Source: Gammaproteobacteria bacterium (GTDB taxonomy: Bacteria > Pseudomonadota > Gammaproteobacteria > GRL18). From it: a stretch of DNA of 5,856 nucleotides. This document shows positions 1-4,826 of the stretch, piece after piece. The stretch is from contig WTAX01000077.1 in NCBI GenBank assembly GCA_013139395.1, positions 1-5,856 of the forward strand. Reading direction: 5' to 3'. Positions within the stretch are counted from its first letter, which is position 1. Each line of letters begins with the position of its first letter. The notes beneath the pieces were generated by a model. That model was not told where the DNA came from. It was given only the letters and a program-made list of their open reading frames with translations, and made no database searches. Both the position numbers and the translations under genes were made by a program.

Positions 1-287
1 TGGTGGTCAGTCATTTTTTCTTTATGTTTTTTTACCTGGCGATCCAGTTTATCAATTAAACTGTCTATGGCTGCATACATATCTTCTTCAACTGCTTCAG
101 CAAATACTTTACTGCCTTTAACTGTCAGTTTGGCTTCCGCTTTCTGACGTTGTTTTTCTACGCTTAAAATAACATGACTTTTACTAACAATATCAAAATG
201 ACGTTCAACACGCTCCATTTTCTGGTTTACGTAATCACGTAGTGAGTCGGTGATATCGATGTGATGTCCGGTTATATCTATTTGCAT
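1..287 (-). CDS. hpf: Ribosome hibernation promoting factor HPF (short form), 3' end cut by window edge
   Basis: Reading from ATG at 287 to the left edge gives 95 complete codons plus two bases with no stop, so the gene is incomplete. The protein starts MQIDITGHHIDITDSLRDYV and carries the family's conserved helix DMYAAIDSLIDKLDRQVKKHK at residues 69-89. The family binds the ribosome's decoding region in stationary phase and helps form inactive 100S dimers. E. coli HPF is 95 residues and ends just after the matching KHK segment; here the frame is still open at residue 95, so the tail is slightly longer, but a stop is probably very near. The start is supported by a strong ribosome-binding site (AAGGAG, 8-nt spacing). 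The gene lies 102 bp downstream of rpoN, its usual place; ptsN would be expected next, outside the window. Identity is seen from motif and context; function is family knowledge. Confidence 0.93.
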   Translation of the reverse strand, partial: MQIDITGHHIDITDSLRDYVNQKMERVERHFDIVSKSHVILSVEKQRQKAEAKLTVKGSKVFAEAVEEDMYAAIDSLIDKLDRQVKKHKEKMTDH

Positions 288-295
288 AAGATTAG

Positions 296-301
296 CTCCT
301 T
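296..301 (-). promoter_or_regulatory. Strong ribosome-binding site of hpf
   Basis: The minus strand reads AAGGAG, a near-perfect Shine-Dalgarno sequence, 8 nt before the hpf ATG at 287. It fixes the hpf start and is the strongest such site in the window, consistent with high translation of an abundant ribosome-associated protein. Confidence 0.85.
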
Positions 302-316
302 GTTTAGCTATGATAA

Positions 317-344
317 ATAATATTTTAGTTCAATAATTTGAAAA
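317..344 (-). promoter_or_regulatory. Candidate sigma-70 promoter for hpf
   Basis: On the minus strand, TTTTCA (339-344; 4 of 6 to TTGACA) is separated by 16 bp from TATTAT (317-322; 5 of 6 to TATAAT). Transcription would start near 310 and leave a leader of about 22 nt containing the hpf ribosome-binding site. The position fits a separate stationary-phase supply of HPF apart from rpoN read-through. The region is so AT-rich that such matches arise easily, so this is only a candidate. Confidence 0.3.
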
Positions 345-389
345 TAAAAACCTTATTTATCTTTTGTATGCCTTGTAAGTATTCACTTA

Positions 390-1964
390 TCAGGCGATAT
401 TCTTTCGTTCATTAGAAGGTGGTATTGACATAGATTCGCGATATTTGGCGACTGTACGTCGGGCTACCTTGTAATTCTGCTCTGCCAGCATGATAGAAAT
501 TTTGTTGTCGCTTAACGGCTTGCGACTATTTTCTGCGGCAATAAATTTTTTAATAATAGCTCGAATAGCAGTTGCTGAAGCCTCGCCACCACTTGCGGTG
601 GTGACATGACTGGAGAAAAAGTATTTAAGTTCAAAAATACCTCCCGGCGTATGCATGTATTTTTGTGTAGTGACTCTGGATATAGTGGATTCATGCATTT
701 CTACGACTTCAGCAACATCGGCAAGCACTAAGGCCCGCATGTGTTCTTCACCATATTCAAAGAAATCTCTTTGAAAATTCAGAATACAGCGTGATACTTT
801 TAATAAGGTGTCATTACGACTTTGCAGACTTTTAATAAACCAGCGAGCTTCCTGCAAGTGATCTTTAATTGAGCTCATATCACTGTCTTTTTTTGCACCT
901 TTTACCAGACTCAGGTACTGCTCATTTATTTTGATATTAGGTGTTGAATCTGAATTAAGGCTGCAAACCCATTCACCATTAATTTTTTTAACAAAAACAT
1001 CGGGTGTTACATAATGAGGTCTGTCATCAGAAATATGACTGCCGGGTCTGGGACTCAGGCTTTTAATTAAGCTGATCACCTGAGCTAATTTGTTTTCATC
1101 AAGCTTCATGCGACGTTTCAGAGTGGCGAAGTCTCGATTGGCCAGCAATTTTAAATGTCTGGAAACAAGAATTTTTGCTTCACTCAGCCATAGAGTATCG
1201 CTATCCAGAGCTCTTAATTGTAAGAGTAAGTTTTCCTGCAGATCGCGTGCGCCAACTCCAGGTGGATCAAAATTTTGAATACGATGTAATACGGCTTCAA
1301 TTTCTTCCAGATCAATTTCGTCTTCAGGAGAAAATGCCTGCAGCAGTTCTTCACAAGTCTGGGTTAAGTAGCCGCTATCATCAATAGCATCAATAATGGC
1401 GTCTGCTATCATTTTGTCAGTATCACTAAATGGCGTCATTTCTGCTTGCCAGGTCAGGTGCTCTTGTAAGCTATCTTCTGTTTTACCATTATTTTCAAAT
1501 AAGTTACTGTCATCACCGCTATATGAATTACTAATACTTTGCCCGGCAGTATAATTAGTACTGGTGTCATAGGTGTCTTCCCAGCTTGAATCGGTGGTGA
1601 GTTCAGTGGGGATGTTATTCTGGCTATTTTCGAAGTCGACTTGTGTACTGTTTATTTCGCTTGTTAAGTCATCATTGGATGGCTGATTGCTAACATCGCT
1701 ATATAGAGTATCGGTATTATTAAGGGCGTTTGACTCAAGAGAGTCACTACTATTGTCGTTACTCGCAGTGTCGTTATTGGCCGTGTCGGAATCAGAAGTG
1801 GTGTTGGTGCTTTCATCAACTTCAAGCATAACATTGCTATCCAGAGCTTCCTGTATCTCCTGTTGTAGATCCAGACTGGATAATTGCAGTAGTTTTATCG
1901 CCTGCTGCAATTGAGGCGTCATTGTAAGTTGCTGGCCTAAGCGAAGTTGAAGCGTTTGTTTCAT
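390..1964 (-). CDS. rpoN: RNA polymerase sigma-54 factor RpoN
   Basis: This 524-residue protein is sigma-54, which directs RNA polymerase to -24/-12 promoters and needs an AAA+ enhancer-binding protein to open them. Region I (residues 1-50) is the Gln/Leu-rich activator-responsive segment, beginning MKQTLQLRLGQQLTMTPQLQQ. Residues 51 to about 165 are an acidic, Ser/Asn/Asp/Thr-rich region II. The core-binding domain follows, with the conserved DPPGVGARDLQENL at 233-246. A helix-turn-helix lies near 413-433 (EMHESTISRVTTQKYMHTPGG), and the RpoN box ARRTVAKYRE, which reads the -24 element, is at 501-510. All domains are intact. E. coli RpoN is 477 residues; the excess is mainly in region II. 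The start is fixed by the conserved N-terminus although its Shine-Dalgarno is poor. The 231 bp upstream carry a perfect sigma-54 promoter core, suggesting autoregulation. Confidence 0.99.
   Translation of the reverse strand: MKQTLQLRLGQQLTMTPQLQQAIKLLQLSSLDLQQEIQEALDSNVMLEVDESTNTTSDSDTANNDTASNDNSSDSLESNALNNTDTLYSDVSNQPSNDDLTSEINSTQVDFENSQNNIPTELTTDSSWEDTYDTSTNYTAGQSISNSYSGDDSNLFENNGKTEDSLQEHLTWQAEMTPFSDTDKMIADAIIDAIDDSGYLTQTCEELLQAFSPEDEIDLEEIEAVLHRIQNFDPPGVGARDLQENLLLQLRALDSDTLWLSEAKILVSRHLKLLANRDFATLKRRMKLDENKLAQVISLIKSLSPRPGSHISDDRPHYVTPDVFVKKINGEWVCSLNSDSTPNIKINEQYLSLVKGAKKDSDMSSIKDHLQEARWFIKSLQSRNDTLLKVSRCILNFQRDFFEYGEEHMRALVLADVAEVVEMHESTISRVTTQKYMHTPGGIFELKYFFSSHVTTASGGEASATAIRAIIKKFIAAENSRKPLSDNKISIMLAEQNYKVARRTVAKYRESMSIPPSNERKNIA
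1754..1783 (-). repeat. 15-bp imperfect tandem repeat inside rpoN region II
   Basis: Two adjacent 15-bp units (1754-1768 and 1769-1783) match at 12 of 15 positions; a third begins at 1784 and soon diverges. In the protein they encode the pentapeptides DTANN and DTASN (residues 60-69). The repeat lies in the disordered acidic linker and points to growth of this region by replication slippage. Confidence 0.6.
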
Positions 1965-2089
1965 AAATTAAGCAATTTATACCTGTTAGCCTGTTTAATT
2001 AACTATTAGCTAAAGGCCTTAAAAGAGTCTCTGGCTATTAATCCTGATTCATACCGTTGAAAATAAGTGTTCCTTGATTTAATAGTAGC

Positions 2090-2104
2090 GCAAATTGCGT
2101 GCCA
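2090..2104 (-). promoter_or_regulatory. Sigma-54 (-24/-12) promoter facing rpoN
   Basis: The minus strand reads TGGCACGCAATTTGC, which matches the core sigma-54 consensus TGGCACG-N4-TTGC at every specified base, with the invariant GG and GC separated by 10 bp. It points at rpoN. Transcription would start about 12 nt further on, near 2079, giving a leader of roughly 115 nt before the rpoN ATG at 1964. It is the only such match I found in the window and it is intergenic. Sigma-54 promoters need an enhancer-binding protein; I see no recognisable NtrC-type site, so the activator is unknown. The sequence match is direct; activity is inferred. Confidence 0.75.
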
Positions 2105-2110
2105 TTGCAG

Positions 2111-2124
2111 TTGATAATGATCAA
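2111..2124. promoter_or_regulatory. Dyad next to the sigma-54 promoter, possible protein-binding site
   Basis: TTGATAATGATCAA is symmetric at 12 of 14 positions (TTGAT / ATCAA arms). It begins 6 bp upstream of the -24 element. That is too close for a classical enhancer site and could instead be an operator or a low-affinity activator site. No regulator family can be assigned. Confidence 0.3.
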
Positions 2125-2142
2125 AAAAGTTAACTATTTTTT
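2123..2142. terminator. Weak AT-only hairpin between lptB and rpoN
   Basis: A run of six A, then AG/CT arms around TTAA and a run of six T form an 8-bp A/T-dominated stem with one bulge. Read from lptB it could act as a leaky terminator 54-73 nt past the lptB stop, but the T-run is part of the stem and there is no GC clamp. It may simply be AT-rich promoter-upstream DNA. Confidence 0.2.
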
Positions 2143-2165
2143 ATTATTATTATAAAATTATTAAT

Positions 2166-2178
2166 TATCAATAACTTG
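2166..2178 (+). promoter_or_regulatory. IHF-binding consensus upstream of rpoN
   Basis: The plus strand reads TATCAATAACTTG, a full match to the IHF consensus WATCAA-N4-TTR. It is flanked by an AT-rich tract including (TTA)4 at 2141-2152, also typical of IHF sites. It lies about 90-100 bp upstream of the predicted sigma-54 start. IHF often bends DNA between an enhancer and a sigma-54 promoter, so the placement supports that promoter, although it is slightly further out than usual. The consensus is short and this DNA is AT-rich. Confidence 0.45.
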
Positions 2179-2195
2179 TATTTTTAAGAAAGGCA

Positions 2196-2933
2196 TTAAA
2201 TTTTGAAATTTTCACCAAGATATACTTCTCGAACCTGCTCATTACTCAGTAGTTCATCAGGTGTTCCTTTAGCGATGACACAACCACTATTCATAATATA
2301 GGCACGTTTGCACACACTCAATGTTTCTCTGACATTATGATCAGTGATTAATACACCGATATTTCTCTCTGTGAGATGTAAAATAATGGCTTGAATATCA
2401 CTGACTGAAATTGGATCGACGCCGGCAAATGGCTCATCTAATAAAATAAAATCAGGTTCCATTGATAATGTTCGGGCAATTTCAACCCGGCGTCGTTCAC
2501 CACCGGAAAGGCTGATACCCATTGACTGACGAATATGGGTAATACTTAACTCTCGCAGTAATTGCTCCAGATGGTCTTTTCTATCAGTTCGATTCAGATC
2601 TTTGCGGGTTTCTAAAATGGCCATAATGTTTTCTTCGACTGTCAGTTTTCTAAAAACTGATGCTTCCTGAGGCAGGTAGCCAATACCCTGTTGCGCACGT
2701 TTATGAATGGGCAGGTGTGTCATATCCTTATCATGGCAGGTGATGGTACCACTATCTGCTTTGATCAAGCCGACAACCATATAAAAACTGGTTGTCTTAC
2801 CAGCACCATTAGGGCCCAGTAAGCCGACGACTTCGCCTTTTTGCACTGAAAATGATACATCATTGACCACATGGCGTGATTTAAATGATTTATTGAGCTT
2901 TTCAGCACGAAGTTCTAATAGATGACCTGACAT
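2196..2933 (-). CDS. lptB: LPS export ABC transporter ATPase LptB
   Basis: LptB is the cytoplasmic ATPase of the LptB2FGC complex, which extracts lipopolysaccharide from the inner membrane and pushes it along the Lpt bridge. The 245-residue protein has a complete nucleotide-binding domain: Walker A GPNGAGKT at 40-47, Q-loop [10 protein letters not shown] at 86-95, signature [13 protein letters not shown] at 142-154, Walker B FILLDEP at 162-168 with catalytic Glu167, and switch His199 in LITDHNVRE. The C-terminus YLGENFKI matches the family ending (E. coli YLGEDFRL). E. coli LptB is 241 residues. It starts 23 bp after lptA, with only a modest AAGAG ribosome-binding sequence, which fits cotranscription with lptA. 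Its membrane partners LptF and LptG are, as usual, not in this cluster. Confidence 0.99.
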   Translation of the reverse strand: MSGHLLELRAEKLNKSFKSRHVVNDVSFSVQKGEVVGLLGPNGAGKTTSFYMVVGLIKADSGTITCHDKDMTHLPIHKRAQQGIGYLPQEASVFRKLTVEENIMAILETRKDLNRTDRKDHLEQLLRELSITHIRQSMGISLSGGERRRVEIARTLSMEPDFILLDEPFAGVDPISVSDIQAIILHLTERNIGVLITDHNVRETLSVCKRAYIMNSGCVIAKGTPDELLSNEQVREVYLGENFKI

Positions 2934-2956
2934 ATTTTAATCTCTTAGACAGTAAA

Positions 2957-3517
2957 TTATTTATTTTTCTTAGGTTGAATCGTCACTCGTACACGACCAC
3001 CACTGGAGACAGGTTTGCCATCTTTGTTCTTTTTGCTGGAAGCAATAACAGTTTCCTTTTTTGTGTCATAAATAATTTTGTCGCCGCTGAAGGTATCACC
3101 ATCCTGCCAGACATAAGCTTGTTTAAGCAAATGAATCTTATCATTTTTTAAATAGTAAACCATGGTTTTGGAGCGGGCACGGAAGTCGCTGTCTTTACCT
3201 TCAGGGCGTTGTTTAAATGTCGCTAATTTTTTATCGCTGCCTACTGCGACCGCTTTTTCTAATTCTTTATTTTTGTCCATGTATAAGGTCAGTTTACTGG
3301 ACTTGATGACCATACTGCCCTGAGTCAAAATGACATTGCCGGTATATATGCTGATGCCCTTGAGATCATCAATATCGGCAGTATCAGCTTCTAAATTGAG
3401 GGGCTGATCACGGTCATTTGATAATGCCATGAGGCTTATAGGAATAAAAAATAAAATGACAGTGAGTAGTAAATAATGACTGTTTATTTTTATTCGGGAA
3501 AGTGGATTACATTTCAT
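2957..3517 (-). CDS. lptA: Periplasmic LPS bridge protein LptA
   Basis: LptA polymerises as a beta-jellyroll in the periplasm and carries LPS from LptC to LptD in the outer membrane. The 186-residue length is nearly that of E. coli LptA (185). Residues 1-31 look like a Sec signal peptide: basic start, hydrophobic core YLLLTVILFFIPISL, likely cleavage after Ala31 (SLMA/LS). The mature start QPLNLEAD (38-45) corresponds to the QPIHIESD segment of E. coli. YTGNVILTQGSMVI (58-71) and the FSGDKIIYD strand (143-151) are typical OstA/LptA repeats, and the lysine-rich tail (161-186) is also typical. The ATG at 3517 has a good AAGG ribosome-binding site 6 nt upstream. It lies 50 bp after lptC and 23 bp before lptB, matching the lptC-lptA-lptB module. 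Confidence 0.97.
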   Translation of the reverse strand: MKCNPLSRIKINSHYLLLTVILFFIPISLMALSNDRDQPLNLEADTADIDDLKGISIYTGNVILTQGSMVIKSSKLTLYMDKNKELEKAVAVGSDKKLATFKQRPEGKDSDFRARSKTMVYYLKNDKIHLLKQAYVWQDGDTFSGDKIIYDTKKETVIASSKKNKDGKPVSSGGRVRVTIQPKKNK

Positions 3518-3550
3518 ACTCTGCCTTATCCTGTCTTGTGTTTTATTTGT

Positions 3551-3556
3551 ATTATA
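3551..3556 (-). promoter_or_regulatory. Isolated TATAAT before lptA
   Basis: The 50-bp lptC-lptA gap contains an exact TATAAT on the minus strand, about 34 bp before the lptA start. No acceptable -35 element is visible at 16-18 bp (best 2 of 6) and there is no extended TGn, so this is at best a weak internal promoter. In E. coli an internal sigma-E-dependent lptAB promoter exists; I do not see a sigma-E-like site here. Confidence 0.15.
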
Positions 3557-3567
3557 TTGCTGCTATG

Positions 3568-4152
3568 TTATTTTTTTGCCGGGATGTGTCGAGCCTTAAC
3601 ATTATTTAATAAGTAATAATGTTCTGTATCAAGATAGGCTTTCATACCGATTCCTGTAGCAACAGTCGAATCTGTCGTAATTTTTACGGCTTTATCTGTT
3701 TCAGCATAGTCTCTATTTGGCCAGATGGTTAATTGGGGTGACTCCAGTTGAGAAAATTGGTTTACCTGTGATTGCTCTCGCTTTATTATGGTATGACCTT
3801 TTAATATGACACGAGTTCCATCTTTATTGATCCAACCCTGATCAGCACTAATATAAACCGGAGGGCCGCTATCACGAAATATTGTAATTCTGGGGTTAGT
3901 AATTTCAGAGTCTTCTTCACCGGGATAATGGGATATCTGAGCGCCGATAATTTTACTTTTAGGGATACCTGTTTCACCAAAATTGATAATTTCAGCGCTA
4001 TTAAAAAATGTATCAGCAGTCTTTAAAGCGCTATTTTTTTCAGGGAGGATAATATTCGTTTGATGTTTATCGTCAAGATTAAATACATACCATGTGACGG
4101 CAATCGATGCTATGGGAATAGCGAATAGTAAAGTAAGGAGTTTTTTATCCAT
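3568..4152 (-). CDS. lptC: LPS export inner-membrane protein LptC
   Basis: LptC is a bitopic inner-membrane protein that accepts LPS from LptB2FG and passes it to LptA. The 194 residues (E. coli 191) show one N-terminal membrane segment at about 5-24 (LLTLLFAIPIASIAVTWYVF) after a lysine-rich start, then a periplasmic beta-jellyroll. Recognisable segments are ITNPRITIFRDSGPPVYISADQGWI at 84-108, with its ILKGHTIIKRE strand, and ATGIGMKAYLDTEHYYLLNNVKARH at 165-189. Sequence conservation in this family is low, so position between kdsC and lptA adds much of the confidence. The start at 4152 places the membrane helix correctly, but no Shine-Dalgarno sequence is visible upstream; a TATAAT lies only 10 bp before the ATG, raising the possibility of a very short leader. 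Confidence 0.95.
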   Translation of the reverse strand: MDKKLLTLLFAIPIASIAVTWYVFNLDDKHQTNIILPEKNSALKTADTFFNSAEIINFGETGIPKSKIIGAQISHYPGEEDSEITNPRITIFRDSGPPVYISADQGWINKDGTRVILKGHTIIKREQSQVNQFSQLESPQLTIWPNRDYAETDKAVKITTDSTVATGIGMKAYLDTEHYYLLNNVKARHIPAKK

Positions 4153-4162
4153 ATCTGATTCA

Positions 4163-4190
4163 ATTATAAGCTTTAGCTAAGAACTCTCAG
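4163..4190 (-). promoter_or_regulatory. Candidate sigma-70 promoter for lptCAB with very short leader
   Basis: The minus strand has CTGAGA (4185-4190; 4 of 6 to TTGACA), a 16-bp spacer and an exact TATAAT (4163-4168). The start would fall near 4156, leaving only about 4 nt before the lptC ATG, which agrees with the missing ribosome-binding site. The -35 lies within the inverted repeat at 4173-4208, so structure or a bound protein there could affect it. Confidence 0.35.
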
Positions 4191-4228
4191 CAAAGAGCTC
4201 TTAGCTAAGAGCACTCAGTTAAGAGCTT
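4173..4228. repeat. 28-bp imperfect tandem repeat with inverted symmetry, kdsC-lptC gap
   Basis: Two adjacent 28-bp units (4173-4200 and 4201-4228) match at 23 of 28 positions; each begins TTAGCTAAGA. A degenerate third start may follow at 4228. The repeat junction is a perfect 16-bp palindrome, GCTCTTAGCTAAGAGC (4197-4212). The segment 4173-4208 also folds into a hairpin: 10-bp outer stem (TTAGCTAAGA / TCTTAGCTAA), one mismatch, 4-bp inner stem (CTCT / AGAG) and a 6-nt loop. There is no T-run after it in the direction of transcription, so it is not a standard terminator. Possible roles are an operator pair, an mRNA-processing or stabilising element, or slippage debris. Confidence 0.8.
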
Positions 4229-4241
4229 TGAGCTGAAAAAT

Positions 4242-4763
4242 TTAAAGATAGACTGCAAACTGTTCTTCCAGGGTTCCCTGTGCTTCCATCAATAATTCAC
4301 ACACATCACGTACAGCGCCATGCCCACCATTGTGTTGAGTAGTCCAGTCAGCTTGCTGCTTAACTCGTTCGTGGGCGTCGGCAACAGCAATGGATAATCC
4401 TACCTGTCTCATGACAGGCAGATCTACCAGATCATCACCCACATAAGCAACTTGAGTATAGTCTAGTTGTAAATTTTGGCAAAGCTGTTCAAATGCCTGT
4501 ACTTTATTACGCTGTCCTTGAAACACCAGGTCAATATTAAGATTTTTCATGCGATGGCTAACAACATTCGAAGTTCTTGCCGTAATAACTGCCAAAGGAA
4601 TGCCGGAGCGTTGTAACATCATAATACCTAAACCATCTCTGGAATGAAATGCTTTGTACTCCAGGCCATTATCACCAAAAAAAAGACCACCATCAGTCAT
4701 GACGCCATCAACATCACAGATCAACAGTTTAATGAGACTGGCTTTGGCAAAAATTTCCTGCAT
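4242..4763 (-). CDS. kdsC: 3-deoxy-D-manno-octulosonate 8-phosphate phosphatase KdsC
   Basis: KdsC is a cytoplasmic HAD phosphatase that hydrolyses KDO-8-phosphate to KDO, the sugar joining lipid A to the LPS core. With the start at 4763 it has 173 residues (E. coli 188, which has a longer N-terminus). HAD motif I is DVDGVMTDGG at 17-26, with Asp17 nucleophile and Asp19. Motif II is Thr61 in VITAR, motif III Lys87 in QGQRNK, and motif IV GDDLVDLPVM at 109-118 with Asp110/Asp111. GGHGAVRDVCELL near the C-terminus is typical of KdsC and helps tetramer-based active-site closure. The frame is open back to an ATG at 4862 inside yrbG, but I chose 4763: it has a good AAGGA site 9 nt upstream and starts just before the first conserved strand. 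KdsD, which makes the arabinose-5-phosphate precursor, is not adjacent here. Confidence 0.96.
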   Translation of the reverse strand: MQEIFAKASLIKLLICDVDGVMTDGGLFFGDNGLEYKAFHSRDGLGIMMLQRSGIPLAVITARTSNVVSHRMKNLNIDLVFQGQRNKVQAFEQLCQNLQLDYTQVAYVGDDLVDLPVMRQVGLSIAVADAHERVKQQADWTTQHNGGHGAVRDVCELLMEAQGTLEEQFAVYL

Positions 4764-4772
4764 TAATCGGCT

Positions 4773-4777
4773 TCCTT
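4773..4777 (-). promoter_or_regulatory. Ribosome-binding site that decides the kdsC start
   Basis: AAGGA on the minus strand lies 9 nt before the ATG at 4763. The longer in-frame ATG at 4862 lies within conserved yrbG coding sequence and would add 33 residues (HLRIIAFKDQSNKQQEG and similar) with no KdsC likeness, so 4763 is preferred. Confidence 0.75.
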
Positions 4778-4794
4778 CTTGTTGCTTATTACTC

Positions 4795-4826
4795 TGATCC
4801 TTAAACGCTATGATCCTTAAATGCTC
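4795..4826. repeat. 16-bp tandem duplication over the yrbG stop codon
   Basis: Units 4795-4810 and 4811-4826 match at 14 of 16 positions, sharing TGATCCTTAAA exactly. The unit at 4811-4826 holds the last codons and stop (4817-4819) of yrbG; the other copy lies in the yrbG-kdsC gap. The second TAA of the copy is not in use. This looks like slippage or a scar at the place where kdsD is normally found. Confidence 0.7.

Noticed and set aside
341..360. AT-rich inverted repeat after rpoN as a terminator
   Set aside because: The AAATAA/TTATTT arms contain only A/T pairs with no GC clamp; in such AT-rich DNA this is not persuasive.
512..694. 60-codon minus-strand open frame within rpoN
   Set aside because: It lies in another frame of the well-conserved C-terminal part of rpoN, has no ribosome-binding support and resembles no known protein.
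1090..1914. Plus-strand open frames of 62, 70 and 75 codons opposite rpoN
   Set aside because: They are antisense shadows of rpoN; the Ser/Leu-rich composition of the last simply mirrors the acidic Ser/Asp/Asn region.
1976..1981. TATAAA as a sigma-70 -10 box for rpoN
   Set aside because: No -35 better than 3 of 6 is present at 16-18 bp, and it would leave a leader of only about 5 nt with no supporting features.
2029..2060. Four-codon leader ORF (ATG AAT CAG GAT TAA) in the rpoN leader
   Set aside because: It lacks a well-placed ribosome-binding site and any regulatory codon pattern; a chance ORF this short is expected.
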